Shown here piece by piece: positions 1-9,194 of a DNA stretch of 64,000 nt (within the stretch, counting starts at the first letter, position 1; every line of letters starts with the position of its first letter). Under the pieces are notes generated by a model. That model ran no database searches. It saw nothing but the letters and a program-made list of their open reading frames with translations, and had not been told where the DNA came from. Source of the stretch: Bartonella taylorii 8TBB (GTDB taxonomy: Bacteria; Pseudomonadota; Alphaproteobacteria; Rhizobiales; Rhizobiaceae); the NCBI RefSeq assembly GCF_902825155.1, contig NZ_CADEAG010000007.1:1-64000 (forward strand), given 5' to 3'. Both the position numbers and the translations under genes were made by a program.

Positions 1-356
1 TCCAACACCCAAAAATGAAAATGGCGGGTGCAAGTCCTGATGGGTTCATTGGAGAGGACGGCTTAGTTGAGGTCAAATGCCCACAATCAACCACGCATTT
101 GCGCTTCTTTATATATGACGAAATCAAACCTGAATATATCGCACAGATGCAATTCCAAATGGCGTGCACGGGGCGAAAATGGTGTCATTTCATGAGCTAT
201 AATCCAAACTTTGTAGGCAGATCTACTGGTTTGAGAATGAAAATCAAACGTGTCAACCGTGATGAGAAACACATTGAAGAGATTAATAAAGCGGTCGAAA
301 TCTTTTTAGGGGAAATAGAACAAGAGATGCAAAAGATTTTGACAAAAGCTGCTTGA
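1..356 (+). CDS. YqaJ-family phage exonuclease/recombinase, 3' part
   Basis: The frame is open from the first bases of the window, so the N-terminus is missing; the ATG at 15 is internal, because the preceding codons (Q-H-P-K) continue the family pattern. The visible part carries the lambda-exonuclease/YqaJ nuclease core: GASPDG followed by EVKCP, whose Asp and Glu-x-Lys are the metal-binding and catalytic residues of the PD-(D/E)xK fold, then a helical C-terminus. Such enzymes degrade one strand of double-stranded DNA to give substrates for phage recombination, usually with a RecT/Bet annealing partner, which would lie to the left. Followed by a GC-rich hairpin and an AlpA-like gene on the same strand. 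Confidence 0.8.
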   Translation, partial: QHPKMKMAGASPDGFIGEDGLVEVKCPQSTTHLRFFIYDEIKPEYIAQMQFQMACTGRKWCHFMSYNPNFVGRSTGLRMKIKRVNRDEKHIEEINKAVEIFLGEIEQEMQKILTKAA

Positions 357-362
357 ACCTAT

Positions 363-390
363 GGGGGTGCTTTCTCCTCCCAGCACCCCC
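363..390 (+). terminator. GC-rich hairpin after the exonuclease gene
   Basis: A perfect 9-bp stem (GGGGGTGCT at 363-371 pairing with AGCACCCCC at 382-390) and a 10-nt pyrimidine-rich loop start 6 bp after the exonuclease stop codon. No long U-run follows (GCCCATTTAATT), so this is either a weak intrinsic terminator or an mRNA-stabilising or translation-separating hairpin between two phage genes. Confidence 0.5.
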
Positions 391-428
391 GCCCATTTAA
401 TTAATATAAAAAAGAGAAAGGTAATGAG

Positions 429-617
429 ATGATATTTGATGATGGAGATAGATATGTAACGACACGTGAATGTGCACAGCTTTTTAGTGTATCCACAACA
501 ACGATTCGCAATTGGGTGCTTCAGGGGTTGTTTCCGGAGCCATATAAGCTAGGGAGGGCAGTGAGGTGGAGAAAGAAAGAGATCTTAGCTTTCACTCCAA
601 AGAAAAATAAGGAGTAA
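429..617 (+). CDS. AlpA/excisionase-like helix-turn-helix protein
   Basis: A 62-residue protein that is essentially one MerR/AlpA-type winged HTH (HTH_17): VTTRECAQLFSVSTTTIRNW at about residues 9-28 is the HTH, then a wing with GRAVRW and a basic tail. Such proteins act as excisionases or regulators of integrase and phage genes. The start follows AGAAAGGTAATGAG, with a usable ribosome-binding site. It is the last gene before the tRNA-Thr attachment side of the island, where an excisionase would be expected, but no integrase is visible beside it. Alternative: a generic phage transcription regulator. Confidence 0.7.
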   Translation: MIFDDGDRYVTTRECAQLFSVSTTTIRNWVLQGLFPEPYKLGRAVRWRKKEILAFTPKKNKE

Positions 618-645
618 ATTAGATAAAGTTGTATAAACCGTAAAG

Positions 646-669
646 GGTGGTCTAAAAGGTGGTCTAAAA
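646..669. repeat. Tandem 12-bp direct repeat at the phage/tRNA junction
   Basis: GGTGGTCTAAAA is present twice in immediate succession, about 50 bp from the tRNA-Thr 3' end and outside any gene. Short tandem repeats at this position in integrated elements can be arm-type integrase or excisionase binding sites; that role is inference only. Confidence 0.5.
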
Positions 670-721
670 ACAGCTCTTTAAAGAAAAAATCTATATATTT
701 CAATACATTAAAGATAAAAAA

Positions 722-797
<76 letters not shown>

Positions 798-1005
798 ATA
801 ACCACATAGCAAGTAGCACAAACTTACAAAAAGGAAAATAGAAAATTATCGGTTTTGGAGCATATTTTTTAAAACTTATATCACAAATTACAAAATAATC
901 AGTTTCTTTATTTTCTTACTATCGTTTACAGTAATGTTGGATGTTATTCCTATGTATGCTCTTCATAGAGAAGCGTTGATGAAAATACATCATTTTCTTA
1001 TCGAA

Positions 1006-2364
1006 TTATGAATCTGAAGGAGTTGATTGGTTGGAAAGATATTTTTCTAGCCAGTGGATATTATAATTGCCCTCTGCAATATCTTGATTGTTAATGAGAT
1101 CGCGAAAGAGAGGCAATGTGGTTTCTATTCCATCGACAACAAATTCATCTAAAGCACGTCGTAAACGCATCATGCATTCTAAACGAGTACGCCCATGAAC
1201 AATCAGCTTTCCAATCATGCTATCATAATAAGGGGGAATACGGTAACCTGAATAAGCACCTGAATCAACGCGAATTCCTAAACCTCCAGGTGTATGAAAA
1301 TGTGTAATAGTCCCTGGTGACGGCGTAAAGTTAATAGGATCTTCGGCATTGATACGACATTCAATAGCATGGCCAGAGAAGCAGACATCATCTTGAGTAA
1401 CGGAAAGTTTTTCACCTGATGCAATATGAATTTGCTCATGAACTAAGTCTATACCTGTAATCGCTTCTGTTACAGGATGTTCAACTTGTAAACGCGTATT
1501 CATCTCAATGAAGTAGAATTCACCATTTTCATAAAGAAACTCAATGGTACCAGCACCACGATATTCAAGTTGTGCACAAGCATTTGCGACAATATCACCA
1601 ATCTTTTTCCGTTCAGTTTCATTAAGAGCTGGTGACGTGGCTTCTTCCCATATTTTTTGATGACGTCGTTGAAGTGAACAATCACGTTCTCCTAAATGAA
1701 TAGCATTCCCCACTCCATCGCCTATCACTTGAATTTCAATATGACGGGGCTTTTCTAGATATTTTTCGATATAAACTGCATCATCACCGAAAGCTGATGC
1801 TGCCTCTGAACGAGTTGTTTTGAGAGCTATAGCAAACTCTTGTTCAGAATGGACGACTTTCATACCGCGTCCACCACCACCTGCAGAAGCCTTAATAATA
1901 ACTGGATAACCAATTTCGCAAGCTGTGCGTAAAGCTTCTGCTTCTTCAGTGACTGCTCCATCTGAACCAGGGACTACAGGAATTCCAAGTTTTTTAGCGG
2001 TTTTTTTTGCTTCAATTTTATCGCCCATGGTTCGAATATGCGCAGCCGTTGGGCCGATGAATGTAATATCATGGGCTTCGAGAACATCTGCAAATTTTGC
2101 ATTCTCAGAAAGAAAGCCATAGCCTGGATGAACAGCATCAGCCCCTGTGATCTCGCAAGCTGCAATAATTTGATGAATGCTTAAATACGAATCGCGCGCT
2201 GGAGGAGGACCAATACAGACACTTTCGTCAGCAAGACGAACGTGCATTGCATCGGCGTCAGCAGTGGAGTGAACGGCTACAGTTTTTATTCCAAGTTCTC
2301 TGCAGGCTCGCAGAACGCGAAGAGCAATTTCTCCCCGATTAGCAATGAGGATTTTTCGAATCAT
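1006..2364 (-). CDS. accC: Acetyl-CoA carboxylase, biotin carboxylase subunit
   Basis: 452 residues, normal for AccC. It carboxylates the biotin on AccB using ATP and bicarbonate, the first step of malonyl-CoA and fatty-acid synthesis. Visible: N-terminal domain starting [19 protein letters not shown]-grasp glycine-rich loop [11 protein letters not shown] near residue 165, and the active-site segment [14 protein letters not shown] near residues 288-301, followed by the C-terminal biotin-carboxylase domain. It lies 14 bp downstream of accB on the same strand, so the two are almost certainly co-transcribed. The next feature downstream is the tRNA-Thr and phage-like segment. Confidence 0.97.
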   Translation of the reverse strand: MIRKILIANRGEIALRVLRACRELGIKTVAVHSTADADAMHVRLADESVCIGPPPARDSYLSIHQIIAACEITGADAVHPGYGFLSENAKFADVLEAHDITFIGPTAAHIRTMGDKIEAKKTAKKLGIPVVPGSDGAVTEEAEALRTACEIGYPVIIKASAGGGGRGMKVVHSEQEFAIALKTTRSEAASAFGDDAVYIEKYLEKPRHIEIQVIGDGVGNAIHLGERDCSLQRRHQKIWEEATSPALNETERKKIGDIVANACAQLEYRGAGTIEFLYENGEFYFIEMNTRLQVEHPVTEAITGIDLVHEQIHIASGEKLSVTQDDVCFSGHAIECRINAEDPINFTPSPGTITHFHTPGGLGIRVDSGAYSGYRIPPYYDSMIGKLIVHGRTRLECMMRLRRALDEFVVDGIETTLPLFRDLINNQDIAEGNYNIHWLEKYLSNQSTPSDS

Positions 2365-2378
2365 GGTAGCCCCTCGCT

Positions 2379-2870
2379 TTATTCAACAACAATAAGTGGT
2401 TCACCAAACTCAACAGGTTGACCATCTTTAACAAAAATAGAGGTCACTGTACCTGAGCGTGGTGATGAAATTTGATTCATCGTTTTCATTGCTTCAATGA
2501 TAAGTAATGCTTGTCCTTCAGAAACATTTTGCCCTATTTCTACAAAAGGTTGTGCGCCTGGTGAAGGTGCAAGATAAGCTGTTCCAACCATTGGAGACGT
2601 TATTGCGTTTTTTGATTTATCTTCTTGTATAGGAGTTTCAGCTATTGAGGCAGAGGGAGGAGTTACGGCAAGAGTAGGGGTGGAAACAGGGGCATAAATT
2701 GTTTGTTCAGGAATGGCTGAGGTATTTTGACGTGATACACAAATACGAAGTTCACCTTGTTGGAGTTCAATGTTTGTTAAATTGGTATCATTTAAAATTT
2801 CAGCAAGATCACGGATAATTTTCGTGTCAATTGTGGTATGTTTTACCTTATCCATTTTTTTTGTGGTCAT
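2379..2870 (-). CDS. accB: Acetyl-CoA carboxylase biotin carboxyl carrier protein
   Basis: Carries biotin between the carboxylase (AccC) and the carboxyltransferase (AccAD). The C-terminal biotinyl domain contains EAMKTMNQI with the biotinylated Lys; the Thr after Lys, instead of the textbook Met, is in my recollection usual in Rhizobiales. It has an Ala/Pro-rich linker and an N-terminal oligomerisation segment ([20 protein letters not shown]). ATG starts are possible at 2906, 2870 and 2855; 2870 (MTTKKMDK, 163 residues) best fits the length and beginning of relatives I know, but no ribosome-binding site clearly decides it. Upstream of accC with 14 bp between them. Confidence 0.94.
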   Translation of the reverse strand: MTTKKMDKVKHTTIDTKIIRDLAEILNDTNLTNIELQQGELRICVSRQNTSAIPEQTIYAPVSTPTLAVTPPSASIAETPIQEDKSKNAITSPMVGTAYLAPSPGAQPFVEIGQNVSEGQALLIIEAMKTMNQISSPRSGTVTSIFVKDGQPVEFGEPLIVVE

Positions 2871-3122
2871 TTTGTCACTAACTCCTTGATCAATGAAGAT
2901 CGTCATTACTTAATTCTTATGACTGAATATCTCTAGACTACGGATGATCTTTTTTAAGGCTTTGCTAAAAGCTCTTTACTTTTTTAGAATTATATTTTGC
3001 AATTTTTAAACCAGTACCTGCTATGCGAAACTGCATTTATAAGCCTGTTATTAAAAAAGAGAAAGCATAAAATTATTTCATTTACGGGATTCTTCATAAA
3101 ATGACGAGGTAAGGAAAAATAT

Positions 3123-3995
3123 TCATTGTATATTTTCTATGGCTTCTTTCAAAATATTTTGATCCACGGCTCCGATAAATACTTTATCACCAATAATATA
3201 AGAAGGTGTTCCCGTAATATTAAGTGTAGATGCAATCTGAATATTTTCTTTAAAGGAATTTTGGAGATTAGAATCTTTTATTGCATTGCGCAGCTTTTTC
3301 TCATCTGCTCCTAATGAAACTGCTATTTTTATAGCTTTAGTTTCATTTACTCGACTTTTACTCGTTAAAAGGGCTTTATGAAACTGAGGATATTTCTCTG
3401 GGAATTGTTTACGGAAAACATAGGCAACAGTATGCGCAGCCATAGAATCAGTGCCCAAAATTGGTAAATCTTTGATAATCACTCGGAGGTCTGGGTGTTC
3501 TTTTATTAAGTTTTCTATGTACGAATAAGACATCTTACAATAGCCACAATTATAATCAAAGAAATCAACAAGTACTTTCTTACCATTTGGGTTTCCTAAA
3601 AGGGCATCGTGAGGAGATTGAAAAATTTCTTTTTTCAACAAATTGATGATTGAAGCTTGTTTTTTGGCTTTTTGTTCACTTTTCTTTTCCAGTTTTTCTT
3701 CGAGGCTAAGCTGCATTTCTATCATGATCTCTGGATGAGTAAGCAAATAGTCTCTTATAATTTTTCGAATATCGTGATCATCAATACGCGGTGTGATCTT
3801 TTCTTTGAGCTTCGATAAAAAAGTGGGATCTTCCAAAAGCTGTGTTTTCAGGCTTTCTGCGTTTACATAATTTGCTGTTTTCTCGCGTGATGTTGCGTTT
3901 GATAAAAAAGATGAGCAGATAAAAATACTCAACATAATTGTTGCTGACAATTTTGCAATGAACGTTATCTTTGAGGATTGAGGCTGATGGGTCAT
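3123..3995 (-). CDS. DsbA/Com1-like periplasmic thiol:disulfide oxidoreductase
   Basis: 290 residues. N-terminal hydrophobic segment (about residues 12-35) looks like a signal peptide or anchor, then a charged coiled-coil-like stretch (LEEKLEKKSEQKAKK) and a C-terminal thioredoxin fold. The redox motif is CGYC within FFDYNCGYCKMSY, and the cis-proline loop is GTPSYIIGD. This architecture matches Com1/ScsC-DsbA family proteins that make or isomerise disulfides in exported proteins. Monocistronic in appearance; 216 bp of AT-rich non-coding DNA separates it from accB. A dimeric or trimeric isomerase role for the coiled-coil part is possible but not shown. Confidence 0.88.
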   Translation of the reverse strand: MTHQPQSSKITFIAKLSATIMLSIFICSSFLSNATSREKTANYVNAESLKTQLLEDPTFLSKLKEKITPRIDDHDIRKIIRDYLLTHPEIMIEMQLSLEEKLEKKSEQKAKKQASIINLLKKEIFQSPHDALLGNPNGKKVLVDFFDYNCGYCKMSYSYIENLIKEHPDLRVIIKDLPILGTDSMAAHTVAYVFRKQFPEKYPQFHKALLTSKSRVNETKAIKIAVSLGADEKKLRNAIKDSNLQNSFKENIQIASTLNITGTPSYIIGDKVFIGAVDQNILKEAIENIQ

Positions 3996-4296
3996 TTATA
4001 TGGCTTCTTATTTCTATTTTTCACTGTCATGTTGAGCAGACTGTATGAGATCTATTGCTTACGTGCAATAAAGCATTTGACTATAGTGTAAATTTAGTAG
4101 TTTGCTGAGAAAACATCAATTTTTTTCTCTTGGAAGATTTTATATTGTACATATTTTGCACTAATTGTGTTCTTTAATTGCTAAAATTTTTTATGTGCAT
4201 TTGCTGTGGATAAAGCTTGTTAATAATCCAATTAACAGCATTTGTCTTGACTTTTTACTGTTGCTTTATTGGGCACGGTGGAACAAATTAAATTGA
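3996..4296. other. Divergent spacer between the DsbA-like gene and glpD
   Basis: About 300 bp, very AT-rich, holding the promoters of both divergent genes. TTGACT at 4247-4252 could be a -35 element for glpD, but I cannot find a well-spaced -10. No RNA gene or ORF seen. Confidence 0.5.
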
Positions 4297-5838
4297 ATGA
4301 TGAAAAGTAAAATTATGAAAACTACAACGCATTATGATCTGTTTATTATTGGTGGAGGAATAAACGGAAGTGGATTGGCGAGAGATGCAGCTGGACGCGG
4401 GTTTAAAGTAGGATTGGCGGAGATGAATGATTTGGCTTCAGGGACATCAAGTGCATCAACAAAGCTTATTCATGGCGGTCTTCGTTATCTTGAACACTAT
4501 GAATTCAGATTGGTTCGAGAAGCGTTAAAAGAACGCGAAATCATTTGGCGTATGGCTCCCCACATTGTGCGTCCTTTGCGTTTTCTTCTCCCTTATCATA
4601 AAAATTTGCGTCCTGCTTGGATGTTACGTTTTGGACTTTTCATTTATGATTATCTAGGGAATTGGAATCAAAAACTGTGGCGCAGTAAAACAGTTAATTT
4701 TTCAAAAAATTTTTGCTCTACACTTAAGGAAGAGTATCGTATAGGTTTTGAATATTCTGATGCAAGAGTAGATGATGCGCGTCTAGTGATTGCTAATGCG
4801 CGTGACGCAGAAAAGCAGGGCGCCGATATAAAAGTGCGGACAGAAGTGCTCTCCTTAAAGAAAGAAGAAAAAAAATGGCTTATAATTCTTCGAAATAGAT
4901 TAAGCGGTAAAGAATATAGTGTTAGTGCTTCTTATGTTGCGAATATGACGGGTCCTTGGATTAATCATATTTTGGCAGACGTATTAAACTGTCAAGATAA
5001 AGAGAATCCGCCTGTGCGACTTGTCAGGGGATCTCATATTCTGGTTCCCAAGCTTTATACCCATGATCGTGCTTATATTTTTCAAAACGGTGATGGGCGT
5101 ATTATATTTTCTATTCCGTATCAAGAAGAATTTACATTGCTTGGAACGACCGATTGTGATTATCAGGGTGATCCTGCTGATGTTCATATTACGGATACAG
5201 AGATTGATTATATCTGTACAGCAGCGAGTGAATATTTCATACAACCTGTATTGCGTGAGAATATTGTCTGGACTTACTCTGGTGTTCGTCCGCTCTATGA
5301 TGATGGAGCTTCAAAAGCACAAGAAATCACACGTGACTACATTCTGAAAGAAATGGGGTCAGAAGGTCTACCACGGATTCTTAATCTTTATGGTGGTAAA
5401 ATTACAACGTATCGCAAGTTGGCTGAAGATGCAATGAAATTTGTTGAAGAAGCGCTTGGAACAAAGGGAGCGCCATGGACAGCAAATTCAACGCTTCCTG
5501 GAGGTGATTTTCCGTATAATGGGCTAGATACAATTGAAAATAAAATCGCTCTTTTGATTCCAGATTTAGATGTTTTTACATACCGCAGACTTGCACGGTC
5601 TTATGGTTCGGAGGCGCTGGTGATATTTGCAAATGGTAAGGCGAATAAAGGAAAAGATTTTGGACATGGACTCTATGAAGTAGAGGTCAAATGGTTAATG
5701 GAAAAAGAATGGGCTAAAACATGTGAAGATGTATTATGGCGCCGTTCAAAACTTGGACTTCTATTTAATGATAAAGAGATTGGCGTTCTTTCTGCTTATA
5801 TGCAAAGTCAAAAAGAGAGCAAACAAGATTTGTTATAA
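4297..5838 (+). CDS. glpD: Aerobic glycerol-3-phosphate dehydrogenase
   Basis: 513 residues; an FAD-dependent membrane-associated enzyme that oxidises glycerol-3-phosphate to dihydroxyacetone phosphate and passes electrons to ubiquinone. Seen: dinucleotide-binding motif GGGINGSG at residues 19-26, TKLIHGGLRYLEHYEF typical of GlpD, and the substrate/FAD-domain segment TYSGVRPLYDDG with GGKITTYRKLAED near residue 370. Start: the first of three near ATGs is given; the ATG at 4315 (MKTTTHYD) is equally plausible. No glpK, glpF or glpR next to it, so glycerol uptake, if any, is encoded elsewhere; it may chiefly recycle phospholipid-derived G3P. Confidence 0.96.
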   Translation: MMKSKIMKTTTHYDLFIIGGGINGSGLARDAAGRGFKVGLAEMNDLASGTSSASTKLIHGGLRYLEHYEFRLVREALKEREIIWRMAPHIVRPLRFLLPYHKNLRPAWMLRFGLFIYDYLGNWNQKLWRSKTVNFSKNFCSTLKEEYRIGFEYSDARVDDARLVIANARDAEKQGADIKVRTEVLSLKKEEKKWLIILRNRLSGKEYSVSASYVANMTGPWINHILADVLNCQDKENPPVRLVRGSHILVPKLYTHDRAYIFQNGDGRIIFSIPYQEEFTLLGTTDCDYQGDPADVHITDTEIDYICTAASEYFIQPVLRENIVWTYSGVRPLYDDGASKAQEITRDYILKEMGSEGLPRILNLYGGKITTYRKLAEDAMKFVEEALGTKGAPWTANSTLPGGDFPYNGLDTIENKIALLIPDLDVFTYRRLARSYGSEALVIFANGKANKGKDFGHGLYEVEVKWLMEKEWAKTCEDVLWRRSKLGLLFNDKEIGVLSAYMQSQKESKQDLL

Positions 5839-6263
5839 TTTGGCTTTGCGATAGCCATCTTATTATGGCATCTATTCGCACAATAAGTTGAAAATACTGA
5901 AGGGAGATAAGCCATAATGATGAGAATTATATATAATGCTTTTTTATTGTTTATCAGACACAGCAATATTTTAGATATTGGATAACGCAGATATAATCTT
6001 TAAAGACTCATATGAGAGAAAAGGCATTCAAATAAAAACATTTCTATATATCCGGAAGTCGTTCGGTTAGAAACGGTATATTGCTTTTTTCTTTTGATTT
6101 TAGCAAAATTTTGGTCAATTAAAGAAGACAATAGGATAGAGAGTGTATTTCTACACCTTTAAGTGGTGGTAAAGAGAATAAAGTTTTCTATGGAGTAGAA
6201 AAAGTGGTGGCTTTGTATAGACGAATAGGGCGCATTTAATAGAGATGAGAGAGTAAACTTTTT
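5839..6263 (+). other. Spacer upstream of dusA
   Basis: 425 bp without a convincing gene. One 22-codon ORF at 5917-5985 (MMRIIYNAFLLF...) has a good AGGGAGA ribosome-binding site 8 bp upstream, but is too short and uncharacteristic to call. No tRNA, riboswitch or clear terminator recognised. Confidence 0.4.
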
Positions 6264-7244
6264 ATGATACTTTATGGTTCTCCATCATCAGTAAAATTTG
6301 CAGTAGCACCAATGTTGGGCTGGACAGACAAGCATTGCAGGTTTTTTTATCGTCTTTTAACAAAAAAGGCACTCCTTTATACAGAAATGATTGTAGCCGA
6401 TGCTGTAATCCATGGTGTTCGTAAACAATTGTTGGCTTTGAACTATACAGAACATCCAATTGCGTTGCAATTAGGGGGGGCAGATCCCCAAAAACTGGCA
6501 GAGGCGGCACGAATTGCTGAAGGATTTGGTTATGACGAAATAAATCTCAATGTTGGTTGTCCATCAAATCGTGTTCAAGCGGGTGTATTTGGTGCTTGTT
6601 TGATGTTACATCCTGACATTGTAGCAAATGCTGTGGAAGCGATGAAAGAAGTCGTTACTATACCTGTCACTGTCAAATGTCGTGTTGGTGTGGATGAGCA
6701 GGATGAAGAATTAACTTTAGATCTTTTTGCTGATCAAGTTTGGAATGCTGGGTGTGATGCATTCTGGGTTCATGCACGCAAAGCATGGTTAAAAGGATTA
6801 AGTCCGAAAGAAAATCGTAATATTCCTCCACTTAATTATGAAAGAGTTTATAAATTAAAACGTAAATATTCTCATAAATTCATTGGGATAAATGGTGGAA
6901 TTAAATTGATTAATGAAATAAAAGAGCATTTAATTTTCTGTGATGCTACTATGGTTGGTCGACAAGTGTATCATGATCCAACTTTGTTAAAGCATATTGA
7001 TTTTGAAATATATGGTGAACCGCAGAGTGAACTGAGTGATAGTGAGCTTATTGAGGTCATGTGTGATTATGCTGCTCGGCATATTGCATTAGGAGGGCGG
7101 CTTTCTCATGTAACGCGTCATATGATTGGTTTATTTCATGGTCGAGACGGGGCACGTCGATGGCGGCAAATATTATCAAATGATGCAATAAAAGCTAATG
7201 CGGGCGTGCACGTTTTGAAAGAAGCTTTTTCTGCTCTCATGTAA
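6264..7244 (+). CDS. dusA: tRNA-dihydrouridine synthase A
   Basis: 326 residues. Flavin-dependent reduction of uridines in the tRNA D-loop (U20/U20a in the DusA class). Seen: VAPMLGWTDKHCRFFYRLL at the start of the TIM barrel, the catalytic cysteine in GCPSNRVQAGVFGACLM (about residues 98-114), TVKCRVGVDEQDE, and the C-terminal helical domain with HMIGLFHGRDGARRWRQ that is typical of DusA rather than DusB or DusC. Stands alone with long AT-rich spacers on both sides. Confidence 0.95.
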   Translation: MILYGSPSSVKFAVAPMLGWTDKHCRFFYRLLTKKALLYTEMIVADAVIHGVRKQLLALNYTEHPIALQLGGADPQKLAEAARIAEGFGYDEINLNVGCPSNRVQAGVFGACLMLHPDIVANAVEAMKEVVTIPVTVKCRVGVDEQDEELTLDLFADQVWNAGCDAFWVHARKAWLKGLSPKENRNIPPLNYERVYKLKRKYSHKFIGINGGIKLINEIKEHLIFCDATMVGRQVYHDPTLLKHIDFEIYGEPQSELSDSELIEVMCDYAARHIALGGRLSHVTRHMIGLFHGRDGARRWRQILSNDAIKANAGVHVLKEAFSALM

Positions 7245-7636
7245 CAACAGTTTACAGATTAATCCATGTTAGAGCTTAGATTCCTTAAAGCTTTACTTTT
7301 TTACGTGGATTGTGAACAAACAAGTTTCGTAAATTTCAGAAAGTCATTATCTTTGTTATGGAGGAAATGTTGGTAGCACATGTTAAACAGTATGTGGATC
7401 AATATTCTTCAATATAGAAAAATTAAGAATGTAATATAAAAATATAGTATAAGATATTGATAATATTTGTAATATGTAAATTATTAAAACAGTTATTTTG
7501 TTAGAAAATAGAGTACAAAGATAATTCTCTCATAACATTTAACTTTAAAATGCTGCTTAAAAACCAACAAATTATTCATATCCTGTATATATGAAAAGAT
7601 TCTCATTCAAGATTGTAGATTTGAAAAGGTAACTTC
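7245..7636. other. AT-rich spacer between dusA and cobT
   Basis: 392 bp with no ORF, RNA gene or repeat that I can support. In particular I do not see the conserved boxes of a cobalamin riboswitch upstream of cobT. Confidence 0.4.
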
Positions 7637-8647
7637 ATGACCGTTAGTCCATTTGATGATTTTCGTGCTTTACTCACAAATTTACCTATTGCTGATGCAT
7701 TTTCTATAACTTTGGCAAAAAAAAGGCAAGAAAAATTAACGAACGCTCGAGGAGCGCTAGGAAAATTAGGAGATATTGCGGTTTGGTATGCAGGATGGAG
7801 AGGAACAGAAAAACCGCTTGTAATGCGCCCCTTGGTTGCGATTTTTTCTGGGAATCATGGGATTACAGAAGAAAATGTTACGCCGTTACCACAATCTATG
7901 ACACAAAAGATGGTACAAAATTTTGCAGTTGGTGGTGCTGCTATTAATCAAATATGCATAGCTTATGATCTTGGACTGAAGATATTTGATTTAGCACTGG
8001 AATATCCAACAATGAATATTACCAAAGATGCAGCAATGGACGAGCGTAGTGCAGCTGCTACTATGGCGTTTGGAATGGAATCCATTGCTGGTGGAACGGA
8101 TCTCTTGTGTATAGGTGAATTGGGTATTGGAAACACAACGATAGCTTCAGCTTTGTGTTTAGCATTGTTTGGTGGAGAAGTTGAGGAATGGACAGGAAGT
8201 GGTGATACGGGATCTGAAGGGGAATTTCATCAACGTAAAATAGCAGCGGTCAAGACAGCTATTTCTTTACATAAGAAGCATTTTAAAGATCCTTTTGAAA
8301 TAATGCGCCGTCTAGGAGGGCGTGAAATTGCTGCTATGATTGGTGCCATTTTAGCGGCAAGGATGGAAAAAGTACCAGTTATTTTAGATGGTTTTGTAGC
8401 AACAGCAGCAGCAGCAGTACTGTATAAAATAAATCCAAGAACTCTTGATCATGCTCTTGTTGGACATGTTTCCTCTGAGTCAGTACATCGTAAACTTTTA
8501 AAAAAAATTGGCAAAGAACCGCTTTTAGATCTAGGGATGCGTCTTGGCGAAGGGACAGGTGCGGCTTTAGCGGCTGGTATTGTCAAGGCTGCTGTTTTGG
8601 CACATACACAAATGGCAGTTTTGGAAAAAGAAGGCTCGATTGCCTAA
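7637..8647 (+). CDS. cobT: Nicotinate-nucleotide:dimethylbenzimidazole phosphoribosyltransferase
   Basis: 336 residues, standard for CobT. It transfers phosphoribose from nicotinate mononucleotide to 5,6-dimethylbenzimidazole to make the lower nucleotide loop of cobalamin. Seen: IFSGNHGITEENVTPLPQSMTQKMVQNFAVGGAAI near the N-terminus, GIGNTTIASAL and, at the C-terminus, DLGMRLGEGTGAALA containing the catalytic Glu. No other cobalamin gene is in the window, so this enzyme may serve salvage or remodelling of imported corrinoids; that is inference. Confidence 0.95.
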   Translation: MTVSPFDDFRALLTNLPIADAFSITLAKKRQEKLTNARGALGKLGDIAVWYAGWRGTEKPLVMRPLVAIFSGNHGITEENVTPLPQSMTQKMVQNFAVGGAAINQICIAYDLGLKIFDLALEYPTMNITKDAAMDERSAAATMAFGMESIAGGTDLLCIGELGIGNTTIASALCLALFGGEVEEWTGSGDTGSEGEFHQRKIAAVKTAISLHKKHFKDPFEIMRRLGGREIAAMIGAILAARMEKVPVILDGFVATAAAAVLYKINPRTLDHALVGHVSSESVHRKLLKKIGKEPLLDLGMRLGEGTGAALAAGIVKAAVLAHTQMAVLEKEGSIA

Positions 8648-8691
8648 AGGGTGATAACATCTTTAAAGATTGAAGTAAGCCTTTAAGAGTT

Positions 8692-9174
8692 TTATTCGTT
8701 GGTTTTTTCGTGTAATTTTATATAATCGAGCGGAAGTTCCGTTGTGTATTTAATCTGTTCCATTGCAAAAGAGGATGAGACGTCACGGATATCAATCTTA
8801 GCAATTAATTTCTTATAAAAAAGATCATAAGCTTCAATATTGGGAACAACAACACGTAATAAATAGTCAATATCTCCACTCATCCGATAAAATTCAATCA
8901 CTTCACGAAATTCCTGTACAATTTTAGAAAAACGCTTAAACCATTCATGGCTGTGTGTGTTTGTACGAATAGACACAAAAACAGTAACGTGTGCATTTAC
9001 TTTTTCTGGAGAAAGAACAGCAACACGACGTTGAATAACACCATCTTCTTCAAGTTTTTGAATTCTGCGCCAGCAAGGAGTGGTTGAAAGACCAACTTTT
9101 TTAGCAATATCAGCGACAGACAGAGTCGCATTTTCTTGCAAAAGATGTAAAATTTTTCGATCAAGACGATCCAT
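8692..9174 (-). CDS. Lrp/AsnC family transcriptional regulator
   Basis: 160 residues from the ATG at 9174, which has GAG 9-10 bp upstream; a TTG at 9186 would add four residues. N-terminal HTH (DRKILHLLQENATLSVADIAKKVGLSTTPCWRRIQKLEEDGVI) and C-terminal RAM ligand-binding domain (DYLLRVVVPNIEAYDLFYKKLI). The TPCWRR recognition helix is that of Lrp proper, so leucine-responsive or amino-acid-responsive control is likely. Targets are unknown; the neighbouring UDG-like gene is 20 bp upstream on the same strand. Confidence 0.92.
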   Translation of the reverse strand: MDRLDRKILHLLQENATLSVADIAKKVGLSTTPCWRRIQKLEEDGVIQRRVAVLSPEKVNAHVTVFVSIRTNTHSHEWFKRFSKIVQEFREVIEFYRMSGDIDYLLRVVVPNIEAYDLFYKKLIAKIDIRDVSSSFAMEQIKYTTELPLDYIKLHEKTNE

Positions 9175-9194
9175 GTTTTTTCTCAATATTCAGT

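Larger units (their letters stand above)
1..721. mobile_element. Right end of a prophage or phage-like island abutting tRNA-Thr
   Basis: Seen: a YqaJ-type phage exonuclease fragment and an AlpA/excisionase-like HTH gene lie directly next to the 3' end of a tRNA-Thr gene (722-797, minus strand). Known: tyrosine-recombinase phages commonly integrate into tRNA 3' ends. Inference: this is the tRNA-proximal end of an element that continues left of the window. No integrase lies between the HTH gene and the tRNA, so the recombinase must be elsewhere or lost. The exact att boundary cannot be set from this window alone. Confidence 0.6.

Noticed and set aside
5917-5985. 22-codon ORF with a good ribosome-binding site
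   Set aside because: Too short and hydrophobic without any known leader-peptide pattern; kept only as a note in the spacer entry.
7500-7640. Cobalamin riboswitch before cobT
   Set aside because: The region is short on GC and lacks the conserved B12-box and receptor motifs, so there is no support.
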